From Bugula neritina (taxonomy: Eukaryota > Bryozoa > Gymnolaemata > Cheilostomatida > Bugulidae): DNA of 64,000 nt. Both the position numbers and the translations under genes were made by a program. Every line of letters starts with the position of its first letter. Position 1 is the stretch's first letter. The DNA is taken from positions 9,211,150 to 9,275,149 of the forward strand of contig OZ037772.1 of NCBI GenBank assembly GCA_964035545.1. Direction: 5' to 3'. This document shows, piece after piece, positions 25,617 to 39,400 of the stretch. The notes under the pieces are model-generated. The model did no database searches. It saw nothing but the letters and a program-made list of their open reading frames with translations, and was not told the DNA's origin.

Positions 25617-28600
25617 TCTGACCATAACAATGAAAATAACCACGCCTACAATAGACATAACCACGCCTACAATAGATATTACTACGCCTACAATAGATAT
25701 TACTACGCCTACAACAGATGTTACTACGCCTACAATAGATATTACTACGCCTACAATAGATATAACTACGCCTACAACAGATGTTACTACGCCTACAATA
25801 GATATTACTACGCCTACAATAGATATTACTACGCCTACAATAGATATTACTACGCCTACAATAGATATTACTACGCCTACAATAGATATTACTACGCCTA
25901 CAAAAGATAACCAGCTGATATACTAAGGATTGAGGGTTAACACCAATATAAATTCTGCTAACATTAGTAACAAAACGTCAAGGCTGGTCAAGCAGTGATC
26001 ACATGACCCAATGTTTGATAAGATTAATCGTTGCCTCATCAAGTTAATAGGAAACACAACTCCCATAACAAATCCAGAAACTTCAATTTTACTAGAAGAG
26101 CTATTCATGAATTTCGAGGAAACCACTTTTTCAAAAGTGAGTAGAATGGAATCCCTACAATACTCTGGATAAGATAACCCCTAATATATCACACGGAGTT
26201 CAGCAAGGTTAACAAAATTAGGTCGCCACTCTGTAGAAAAACTCCACTCATTCACGAAACTACTATTAGTTCTATAAAATACGCGTGAATCAATAGAAGA
26301 GAGTATCTCACTATCAAAAGTCGAGATTGAGAAACTGGACGCTGACACAGAGGCAGCGCTTGTTAGGACACGTACCGACTATAATGGCGATGATGACGCA
26401 GGCAGCAATGGGCACAGCAATGTACACAGCCAGATAGGGATCGGCAGCTGCAAAGAGAAGACAACAAATAAAAAGACGGCAATTAATAAACGCATAGAAA
26501 ATATGCTTGAGAATAGTTAATAAAACTATTGGACGAAGCTAATTTGAAGAGTTGATTAAAACAGACACTAACTCAAACCCTTGAGTGGCTTTTAATGTTT
26601 AACTGATTAGCCACGTATAATTAGACAATTAGAGAGTGGACAACTCTCAAAGAAGGCATACACAATACAGGGGCAGATAATCTCATTAGATAACTTCTTG
26701 TTAGATAACTTCAAAATTTGAAAAAGAATTGTATTCAAGGAATACAAACATCAGCATATTTGTCACGTTTCAGCATTCAACAAATATTCAGTTATTCTAC
26801 AGAATTATTAACATGATAAATTTAAAGAGAAAATATTAGCTTCAAATAAAAACATCAAATCTATGAGAAAAATTTACAAAAAAACCACTAGTAAACTACA
26901 CGGCTACAAGGGGAGGATAACTACTACTAATATTCTTTGACTGCAAGACATAGTCTAAGGTCTAGAGAACTTACTAGTCGTATCAAGGGGGCTCTCGCAC
27001 GTCGTCCCTGTATACTTGCTGTCACATTGACAAGTGAACCCTAAGGATACTGTGCTGTTACTGCACACACCGCTGTTGGAACAGGGGTTGGAGGTACAAG
27101 GGTCCATCACTCCACCTACAAACAGCAACATAATTGTCACACACTCTTTCCAACACACTGCAGCATGTACATTGTAGTTCTGGTGAGATTTGGTGAAACA
27201 CATTTGCTAATCAAAGGGAGTAGCGTAGTCTAGGAGTTAGAGCGTTAGCCTAGTAAGCACCGAGGTCATGAGTTCGAACCCGGACAAAGGCCATTGGTGA
27301 TGTTAGGAAGAGCATCCAGTCATAATTGCTCCTGTGCCTCATTTGAAAAAGTCCTTAGCCCAATTTAACAAAAACCCTTTCTATCAGGGGTTTCTCGCAG
27401 GGATGGTGACTATAAACGTCCTGGATTTTTTTTATTTGCTAATTATTATCTCAGTTTGGCTAAATCCAAATATATTAGCTGGTTTGTTATGATAAAACCT
27501 AATTGATATATATTTTCCAGGTAAATTACCTGCAATAGCATTTCAGCTAGGGAAATAGTAGTTTGTTCAACATAATATATACTTATGGTTAGTGCATTAA
27601 TTATTAAAAGTAGTGCATTAGTTAATATATTTAATGCATTAGTTATTAGAATTATTGCACCAATATACTTAATGCATTAGTTATTATAGTTGGTGTATGA
27701 GTTATTAAAATCATTGCACTAGCTATCATGATTGTACATTAGATAGAGTTGTTGCTCACTGAACACTGAACGGCAGCGTATACTCACAGTTGCTGCCGAG
27801 ATAGTTATCTTTACAGACACAGTCAGCACCCGACGGCGTGTTCTCACAGCTGACGCTGTTCTGATCCTCACAGAATTCTTGCTCTGAACAAAAATCTCTT
27901 GTCTCGCAGTTCAGCCCAATATAACCTATAAATAGACACAGTAGTCCGATATAATCTATAAATAGACATAGTATGTCTATTATAATCTATGAATAGACAC
28001 AGTAGTTCAATATAATCTATAAATAGTACAGTATGTCCATTATAATCTATAAATGGAAACAGTATGTCTAACATGATCTATAAATAGACATAGTATGTTC
28101 AGTATAATCTATAAATAGAGGATAACTGTAAAAACGCATCCTACACATAAACAAAAGCATACTCAAGACACCTAATTAATAAAATATTAACAGATACAAA
28201 TTGGAAAAAAAACTCAACTTATTCAATTTGATTTTTTAAATAAAACACATCACGCCTAAGATATCTCGAGATAAAAAGTGTCTGATATTCCATAAATAAT
28301 TCCTCTATATCAGTGAAAACTTGCTTCATTAAATATGATTAATGAAATATATATTATATAACACAATAAATATATTATAGTACCAAACTACCACCACTAC
28401 CATTACTGCTACAGTTCCTGTTACTACAGTTGCCTGTTCTACTACTGCTACAATTACTATACTACCGCTGCCTGTACTACTACCCCACTGTCTCTACTAT
28501 ACCCGCTGTCTCTACTCTACCGCTGCCCAAACTGCTAGGTGCTCAGTGTACACCAAAACAATGTCTATGAATGAATCACCAACCAGCACTTAACAAACAC

Positions 28601-31600
28601 TGACATCTCCAGCCAACTGTTGGAGCAGTACATTGTGAGGGTCAGATCGGCACGTTTGAGCTCATTGACATTGTAATCCAAATACAGGTAATTTTACTCA
28701 TAGATAAAAACTAAACTCCATCAATATACTAAATCAATATACTAAATATACTGAAATCAATATTGTTAGAATGAGATTTGCCACAGCAGAAAACTGCATA
28801 CAAACTCAATGGAGGATTATTGAGGAAGGCCTGTGTTCTAGATTAGAAATGTAGCAAAAGAAGTTATTTTCTCTCGAGAATCCCAACTTTGCCCCAAACT
28901 AAAACTTATTAAGAAAGTTATAGAACTTGGGCTATCACAACTTCTCTACTACTGCTCCTAAATGAAACTATATCAGGCAACATTTAGATGACTTTTTCAT
29001 TTACTTAGGAGTAGACAAAAAACTATGAACAAGTTGGTGTACAGAAATACATAGTAGTTATGATACTAAGTTAGTTGGTACGGTAGCTCATACCATATCA
29101 TCACATTACTACTTTACTGTGAATATGAAAGCAACATAATATGTAAATCAGTTCATCGCAACTGTTCTGTCCATACCACTGTGACTACCGCAATTATTGT
29201 GTCTACGTGATCACAACTACATTGACCACCTATCTAACTGTGACTATCTAAGTGACTACTGTGACTATCTATATAAGTGACTATCTAAGTGACTACTGTG
29301 ACTATCTATATAAGTGACTATCTAAGTGACTACTGTGACTATCTATATAAGTGACTATCTAAGTGACTACTGTGACTATCTGAGTAACAACTGTGACTAT
29401 CTAAGTGACTGCTGTGACTATATGAGTGACTACTGTGACTACCTAAGTAACAACTGTGACTATCTAAGTGACTGCTGTGACTATATGAGTGACTACTGTG
29501 ACTATTTAAGTGACTACTGTGACTATCTAAGTGACTACTGTGACTATCTAAGTGACTGCTGTGACTATCTAAGTGACTACTGTGACTATCTAAGTGACTA
29601 CTGTGACTATCTGAGTGACTACTGTGACTATCTAAGTGACTGCTGTGACTATCTGAGTGACTGCTGTGACTATATGAGTGACTACTGTGACTATCTAAGT
29701 GACTACTGTGACTATCTAAGTGACTGCTGTGACTATCTAAGTGACTACTGTGACTATCTAAGTGACTACTGTGACTATCTGAGTGACTACTGTGACTATC
29801 TAAGTGACTGCTGTGACTATCTGAGTGACTGCTGTGACTATATGAGTGACTACTGTGACTACTGTGACTATCTAAGTGACTACTGTGACTATTTGAGTGA
29901 CTACTGTGACTATCTGAGTGACTACTGTGACTATCTAAGTAACAACTGTGACTATCTAAGTGACTACTGTGACTATCTAAGTGACTACTGTGACTATCTG
30001 AGTGACTGCTGTGACTACTGCGACTATCCAAGTAACTACTGTGACTATTTAAGTGACTACTGTGACTGTCTAAGTGACTACTGTGACTACCTGAGTGACT
30101 ACTGTGACTATCTGAGTGACTACTGTGACTATCTAAGTGACTGCTGTGACTGTCTAAGTGACTAACTCGAACTCTCTAACCAAAAGCTTGTTGGTAAAAA
30201 CTGATTTCTGGAAGAAGCAAGAGCAGATTAGGAAAAAAATTCACAGAGCCTAATTCTAAGAGAAAACAATAGTAAAATAGGCGGGCTTACTGCCCTACTC
30301 CTCGACCCAAACCAACTCCCCAAATGAGGAGATACTAAGGCTTCAGAAAATAGACCAAACCTGACACTACAGCTACTAGTACAACTGAGTGATGACAGCT
30401 TTAGAAGGTAGTCCATTATACTTGTTAGTAGAGGGACGACTCCCAATACCAAAGTACAACCTCTGTGATGACAGCATATTTACTACTGATGACATACAAG
30501 TACCAGCTTAACTAATAACATTGAAACATAACCTGATAGTAGTATAGAAACCCAACAATAAAATCCATCGTAATGTTGTTGACAAACTAGGTGAAAGCAA
30601 AATAGTTTTTAACAAAAAAGAAACAAATTTGATTCAACTACTGTCCAATACGTCATGATCTACTAGTGTCACAATCTGAGGCAGTGTTGAACTCACTTCA
30701 AGTCTCAAATAACAATTAGGGTCACAAAGATGGAATTCCCGCTAGGACAATTGGAAAATCTGGCTGTTTTGTGCGGGTTTTCATATGGGCAGTGATCTAA
30801 TTGGATGATCACTATTTAGCGAGCCCAAATCAACCTTTCAAATTTCGGTTTACATCTTTCTATTCTAATTAATTACAAATTATTAAAAATAGCGAATGAT
30901 TTAAAAATGAAATAATTGGAACAGGGCAGTACAAATCACTAGCAAATACATTTTCCAAGTCTAGTATTGTATGTGACTAAATTAAGCCCTAATGCTGGTA
31001 GCCTGACACTGGCTATTAGTATTCTTCAAGGTCTGTCACATCTAATAACAGAAGTCAATTAACTGATTCAGTTTATTGGATTTATTTATACGTATTGATT
31101 TAGGAAACTGCTAAGTCTATACCATGCTAAAATAGGCAGTAATGGAGATGAAGGAATGAAGGGAAATTTAGAAAAGCTTGTGTTCTAGATAAGAAATATC
31201 TCCAAGAATGTATCGTCTCAGTTGATTTTCCACTAGCACTTTGAAGAATCAAAGAATTTAGGCTATTAAAACTGTATTGCTACACCAAAATGAAAATAGG
31301 GCACTATCAAAAACTGCTGCAATTCCTTTTTAGGTCATTTGTTTGAGGACCAGCTTTACAGCATAACGTTAACCTAGAAACCAAGATATGACAAGCAAAT
31401 TTACTAGAATTAAAACACTGAAAGACCCACAACTTATGATTAGTATCACTCACCCACAAATTGAGCTTTCCAGTACCGATGAAACAACTCCCAGACTGTC
31501 CAAAACTAAGTTTAGTTTAAGTGATTTCACTAGCCGAAAGACCGTGAACTAGTTAAACTAGCTAGAAGATGGTAAACTAGTAACGCTAGAGAAAAGGAAA

Positions 31601-34600
31601 TGCACCAACTAGCGAACGAACTAGCCAATTACCATCAGATGTGCCCTACACATGACATGCATGGATGACTCAGAGATGATATACCAACGCAACCTGCTAT
31701 TACGTGCCATATGTGTGCTACTAATTTAATCGAACACTATTTCCACAACTTAACATTCAAAATGCTTTACCTCTCAATAGATACTATTGACAGAGTGACA
31801 ATAAAACATAACAGAAGTGTTTGCTAGAAGCTAATAGTAAATAAATGGTGATAACGTTTTTTGATAGTTGCTTGCAAAGAGAGGGGGCATATTATTGTTA
31901 CTTGTAGAAGCACAGCATTGACAGTTATGGTGTTATTCTATTTTTTCTATTACTTCTTTTATTTAAACCACACCTATAGTTATTTGCAGCTGTGAATAGT
32001 CAACCAAACTGAGTATAATTAATCAGAACATTCCAGAAGAAATGAGAAAATTTAATATAAAACTATAAGATGACTGACTAAGGAATTGGAAATGGAAGTT
32101 GAGTGAAATATGTAAATTAATTTACCATGTGTTAGCAACACAATAGGAAGGGGGACTAGGGTGAATAAAAACTATGATAAGAAGTCAATTTCAAGAAGTT
32201 CAAAGTTCAAAGACATATCATTGGCCAGTAGCCACTCCTAAAGTACTGTAATTATCTAAGATACAATCACTTGAGTTATGTTTATAACACATCAACATGA
32301 CCAACTCTACTGCAATCTCTCATCACTGCAATCACTGGGTCAAAAATACTTTAGCCTTAGGAACTTGCCAACATTTCTAATAAACAGTGTAACAAATAAG
32401 ACGCTACGTAACTGGTTCAGTAAAAATATGTGGTGCTCCACTTGGCCACAGCAGTGATAGGGGGTTCAACAGCTGCACATACATCTGTTTTTGTAGTTTC
32501 CAATTTCTTTAAACCATCTATAGTCTATAAGGAGAGTTACTGAGAACCACCCAGAGCTAAACTTCTAGCACTAAGGCTAAACTATAAAAGCAACATCTTC
32601 AAATCTTAAATAATCCATCAAGAGTGTCTGATTGTTGCTAGCTAGTCTAGTGTATTTGGAGTTGCCCCCTTCACGACTAGATCAACCCAATAGACCAGAG
32701 GAAGAGGATATGACAGAGAGGGAAAGGGATGGGACACGTACGACTACACCCCCAACTACACATAATCAGCAACTGGGAACTTAGCCTAGGAATGTCTTTT
32801 CCATTTAAAACACAGATCTAAACAAAAACTACTTTACCCAATCACCAGCGAGCTACAGAAACTCACCATGTTACAACTTCTTTGATTGGCTGAAATCAGC
32901 AAAATAGAGCTATTGCATAGTTCATTACATACAGCTAGAAGTAAATATTCTTCTCACCTAATAATAGTGCTCAACAACGTACTAGTAAAAGGTTTCACCA
33001 ACACTTATGTTCAAAGCATTAAAATATTGATTACTGGTTAGAATAAAATATTTACTTTAGCTAAAAAACTACAATAAAATCCGAAGAACTAGTTGAATCA
33101 ATATTGCTAAGCCTACAAGGTGTAGATCCTTAATTTAAATGTTTGTTCTATTTCTCAGAGTGGATAGACAACTCCTGTTACACACATTTTCCACGCTATA
33201 CAAAATAACAGGTCCACATCTACCTTCAAGAAACTCATTTCTCATCATAATAAACAGTCCCAGTGTTATCTGCAACGGATATACATGTAAAGATGTGATG
33301 AATTAGCATTAGTCAATACTATCAAATACATTATTTATCTATTAATAACCATTATTAGTGCTATTCACCTCATTGCTTTAGCTAGGAGTCTGGCTATAGC
33401 CACTGTACTCTAGTATATCATGTAGTCAGTATACTGTGACACTTAGTATACTGTGACATTTAGTATGCAACTTGTGACACACGGTCAGTATGCTGTGGCA
33501 CTTAGTATGCAACTTGTGACACATAGTCAGTATACTGTGACACTTGGTAAGCAACTTGTGACATAATATAGCGTAGTAGTGATAAAACATTTACCTGTTT
33601 TTCATACAAATTTCAGCCAGCCTAACAAAGATAACAAAACCCTACATAACATTACATAATAGGCACACATAGTTAGAAACTATACTGTGTGGAAAATGTA
33701 CGGCTTTGCAAACATTTTCAACTACATTTTCTCACAAAAAAGCTTTGGGGTTTATAAAAAATGGTTTCTCTAGACTGATGTATGATAACTCCTAATAATA
33801 AATTATCACTGCTACTCGTGATTTTTTGATATATACATCCTTTGATTTTTCTCATTAGATTACTTCAACATTAAATTGATGTCTGTTTTATAAAAAAGAA
33901 ACTATCACTACTCAATGATAAGTTAAAGAGATATTTGCCTTCTGAGAGTTGAAATAACAAACATCAAGTTATGGACAGATACAAAACATGGCAGGGAGAA
34001 TGGGTAACATCCACTATATTGTCTATAGCCACTAGATTAGAGGACACAACTCCTACGCACTAGTAATGTACTACACTATCCATTCAACAAGTAAACTGCA
34101 ACAGATATTATAAATTAGACTTTCAAAAAGCCTTCCTTGGAAGAATTATATACTGTAAGCCAGAAAACCTGCCAGTGAAAAGAAGCATCTCTAAGGGCTG
34201 TGAAACACCGAGGAATTATTTAGTAAATTATAAAGCAATCACAAACAATGCTAGTTATAATATACCAAACTCCTAAAAATATTAAAAATAAGTCAAAATA
34301 ATAAATATATACAACTTTAAACTGGGAGTAATAACTCATTTTCATATTATATTTACTTTAAATCCAATCCACATGAGTTTTTCTGATTTTTTTGCTACGC
34401 AGATGGCTAAGTTTTTCAGCATAATCAAATGTAGAGCACAAACCCAACAGTAAACTTGGGTTTCTAATAAAAATAAACTTCGCACTCAAATACAGTAAGC
34501 TAAAGGTAACCATTTTTAAATCACTCATTACTCTGAGAACAAAATAAACTTGCAAACAAACAAATAAAGCAGTGAATCTAACAAACAAAATGTATTACAA

Positions 34601-36389
34601 AAAATATATTAAAAGTGTAATTAAAGAGACAAACCTTTTGGTCATAATGTAAAATGGCTGCTGTGGAAATAAAATTAGATACGAATTTATCAAAACTCAG
34701 TTGAATCTGAAGTCACAGTAAAGAAAATCATTTTAATTCATGACCAAAAGTTTGACCATTCTAACGCGTATTATAACACGCTTCTTGTAATAGGTTATAT
34801 TGCGAAAAGCAAAACTATAAGAAACTTGCTGCCTTGTTGACTAGAAATGTACGTAAAAGCAAGACTCAACAGCAACTGTTTTCACAAGAAAGCTAAGGAC
34901 AGACAACTACCACAGAGATCCAAACACCACCACGACAAAGCTATGGAAACCCCGCAATCATGGTAAGCAAGCATAGTAAAACAACTCCGACTACCTCTAA
35001 GTAGATAACTATTCGACATTTAGAAGCCATTTTGAAATCTCTCAAATACTCGCACAAGACAAGATTTGCTCTAACAATACACGGAATAAAAAGCTCAGCA
35101 GGTGTTAGTGACAGAAAGTGTGCGGGAGTTAACATAGCTTAGAATTGGTTACATAAAGTCGCTTAGCCAGCAAACTTAGCTACTGCTAGATTAAGGTTAA
35201 GGGTGGGATAAAGCTTAAAGTACCCAGTTAAGGTTATTAGGCAATAAAAGTCAGGAAAGAATATTATAGAAAACAATGTTGTCCTATAATGAACTCACAC
35301 AAGTAAATTAACTTGCATCGTGAGTTTATTATAGTAAATAATAAAAAGTTCAAGAATTGTCTTCCCCAGGATAGACTGAGTTTCTACGGCAACCTACCTT
35401 GGGAGCAGTTGCAGGCGTAGCTGCCTATCGTATCCACACATAGCCCTGAATTCTCACACAAGTCTGCAGTTATATTACATTCATTGATATTCATTTCACA
35501 TTGATCGCCAATAAACCCTGCAAGGTGAAGGTGAAACTACAGTTCAAGGTTATGGAGGTCAAGGTGAACTAAAGGTCAAAGCACAGTTATCAAATAATAT
35601 GATGAGCTGAACACATGCTGGTTAGACAGAGAGAGTAAAAGAAGGCTATTGGCACTGCGGTTTTTGCTTGAGTTTTCCCACAAGAAAAAAGCGCATAACT
35701 CCTTAAAAATTTACAACACGGTAGAAAATAAACAAAAACCGCAGGCTATTAGCAGAGAACTTATTCAAAAATAAAGCCAACTCAAGGAAACAGAGAATAA
35801 AATAGACATGCTTAAGTTCAAGTTAAAAGTAATAAACAGGCAGAGTCCGAGACCGAAAATCAAATAAAGTTCATTCGTTACTGAAACCAAATCAACGATC
35901 CGAGTTGTATGCGAGTTACCTGCTTCTTTTCAACTATCAACTACAACAGCGCAGAGAGTGACAATTCCCAACTAGACAGAGCCAACACCAGTAAACTACA
36001 CGGCACTTTGCTAGAATACAAGTGGGAGAAGATGGGATTGATGGAACTGAACCTTTAGCAAGGATATTGTGAAGCGACGTCAAAAACTAACTTCTGGAAT
36101 GAAAGTTTATGAGGTGCAAAACAATTTCAAATTGCGTTGACATCAGAGATGGGTCGCAGGTAAAAGTATGTTACAGGATATTGCATACCTGTGCCAGTGC
36201 AGTTACAAGTAAAACCACCTTCTAGCTCGGTGCAGTTGCCTCCATTCTGGCAGGAGTCGGGTTGAGAACATTCTAGAATATCTTCAGAACAAACTGTAAC
36301 ATCAGAGACATGTTTATTGGTGACAGAGAGTCAGTAGAATGTCAGCATAGCTAAAGTACTACTGCTCCTGCTACTACTACTACTACTAG

Positions 36390-36421
<32 letters not shown>

Positions 36422-39400
36422 GTACTACCACCAGTACTACTACTACTACTACCACTACTACTACCACCACCACTACCGCTGCTACTACTACCGCTGCTAC
36501 TACTACCGCTACTACTACTACTACTGCTACTACTACTGCTATTACTACTACTACTACCACTACCACTGCCACTACTGCTACTGCTACTACTAACTACTAC
36601 TACTACTACTACTACTGCTACTATTACTGCTACTACTATCACCACTACTACTACTACTACCACTAGTACTACTACTACTACTACTATCACTACTACTACT
36701 ACTAGTACTACTACTACTACTAGTACTACCACTAGTACTGCTACTCCTGCTACTACTGTTGCTACCGCATTCACTCACTATCTCCTGTCCAGAATTCTGT
36801 ACATTGACACGTGAAGCTGCCGTTAGTGTTGGTACAATTTCCGTCATTTTCACAGATGTCAAGGTCACACTCATTGATGTCCACATTGCATGTGCTGTTG
36901 TCTGCCCAGCCTAAAGTAACAAACAGAAGAGACATCATTGTGAACTGCAGGAAAGACAAGCATATACAAAGTATTCTATTAGTAGATGTGAAAAAGGAGA
37001 CAACCCTAGTGCATACAATATAACCCTTAAAGTAGGTTAAACAATTACACATAAAATGCACATTGATACATGGACTGCATTACAATATAGCATACATTGT
37101 ACAGTTAAACTTATAGATATAATATTTACAAAATAATTATTACATTAAAAATATTCAAATATAGACTGAAAACAAAAATATCAATTGACCATACCTTCAT
37201 CGCACACACAGGTGTATTCTAGCGTACCATTCACCCTAGTCTGAGAGCAGTTACCATGGATACAGGGACCATCAACACACGGCCCCTTCTCTTCACATCG
37301 AACCCCTACAAGACACAATCAACCAATCAGAAGTTAGCATGCATTCTGCAAATGCTAACAATCAATGAGACACTATCTAGGGAACAGCCGCGATCTAGGA
37401 GTTAGAGCGTTTGCTTAGGAAACACGAAGTCATGGCCCGGACAAAGACCATTGGTGATGTTAGGAAGAGCATCCAGTCATAATTGCTCCTGTGCCTCATC
37501 TAAATAATTCCTTAGCCCGATTTAATAAAAACCCTTTCCACCAGTTCTCACAGGGATAGTGACTATAAACTTGTTTGAGTTTTTTTATAAGACACCATCT
37601 AACTTCTACACTGGCCTATCAAATCTGTGACTGACCTTCATAAAACTCGTAGCACTCGCAGGACCAGTGAGTAGAGTTGGCGCTGCACACACCACTGTTA
37701 CTACACAGACCATCGGAGCAGGTCGGGGCGGTACAATTAGCCCCCTCAAATCCGTCTGAACAGTTGCATTTGTAGTCTCCTTCCAGCTCTGTGCAGTTCA
37801 TAGTATTCTCTGCCATGCAGAAGTCCAACTCACATTCCTTTACATCCTGAAACATGAGACAACAACTCCAAGTGACATTTCGCTGCATGTAATGGTTTGT
37901 GAAATACCTAGTGTGACGGAGATGTGACAAAAATGTGACCGCTAACAAATAACAAATGAATTACTGGCCGAGCAACATTACGTAATAGCGCAAAGTTTAA
38001 CTTTTGTATCTAAAATGTGAAATATTATTAAAAACAAAGTCACAAATAATTGAAAACATTTGAATATAAACAATGTACAACAGTTTTATTATTAACTAGA
38101 AAAAGTGGAGCTAGACAAGACATAAATTATTACAGAAAATTAAAAGCTAAATTTATTCAACATTAACAGAAGAAAATGTGAAAATATGGTTAAGATACTT
38201 GTAACATAACATCAGCTACTGGTTAAATTATTCGGTTGTGAAGTAAGCCTGAGGTACTCACCACATCACAGGTGGGGCCGGTCCAGCCCGCCCCGCACTC
38301 GCACTCAAACATGTTTATCTGGTCGAGACATGTGCCACCATTTTGGCACGGAGAAATTTCACACTCATCTTGTTCAATGGCACAAGTTGGTCCAGTATAT
38401 CCTGTGTGATACACTTACAGTAGTATATACTGTGTAATACACTTACAACAGTAATATACCTACACTCACAGTATTATATACTTACACTTACAGTAGTATA
38501 TCCTGTGTGATACACTTACAGTAGTATATACTTACACTTACAGAAGATTGCATACACATATTTACTTTGAACCTGCAACTTTCTTAGAATACTAAAATAT
38601 TTTAGGAGTAATCTTCTCTTTAATGTTCTTGCTACTGGGAACTTCCATCACTCAACAAACATACACATAGGCTGCCATATGCACAAGCTGCAAACTACAG
38701 CAAACTTAGCTCTATTTCCTTTAATATCAAGACCTACAATTTCAACTAGAATAAAGCAATCCATATTCCTTATATTTAAATTTTCACATTTGACAACTTT
38801 GGTAACCTTCCAAATATTTAGCCTCCTAACACGCATTCCTATCCTATTATTGAAAAGAAAGCCTCAGTTCTAAGACACCAACCTCCATTGCAGTGGCAGT
38901 ACTGTTCAGGCATCCCATTTTGACATTGGACCCTGGAGGTACTGGTATTGGCGGTACAAATGTCGTTGACAGGCAAAGTTGATACGTCAACCCACTAGAA
39001 ATAGTGATAAATCTAGTGAATTACAGTAGGTTTGTTATTGAAAAGGACAGTGCAGTAATTATTGCACTGTGATTGTCCAGTGCTACAGGAGACCAATCAG
39101 ATTAACTTTCTCTCCCCCTGTTACCTCACCACCCCCCCCCCTTTCTCCTGTCACATCCACCCACTTGTAAATAAAAATTCTAAAATGTAGAAATATACAA
39201 ACATTATTTAGAATGGATTTCAGGGAGCAGCAGGTTAGAGTTTTTGCTTAGTAAACACAAAGTGATGGGTTTGAACCCCAGTAAAGGTCTTTGGTGATGT
39301 TAGGAAGAGTATCCAGTCATAGTTGCTCCAGTACCTCATCTGAATAAGTATTTAGCCGTTTTAACAAAAACCCTTCTATCAGGGGTTTCTCAAAGGGATG

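Noticed and set aside
25575-25926. Plus-strand Thr-Pro-rich ORF (TTPTID repeats) resembling a mucin
   Set aside because: It is the antisense of the Crumbs exon 15 array; the minus strand carries the conserved Crumbs tail and splice phases.
29326-30165. 279-residue Tyr/Asp/Cys-rich repeat ORF as a secreted repeat protein
   Set aside because: No signal peptide, no flanking exons, and the opposite strand is equally open; it lies inside an intron.
36331-36886. Ser-rich and Val-rich ORFs on the minus strand
   Set aside because: Frames of the TAC trinucleotide array in a Crumbs intron; only 36779-36910 is coding.
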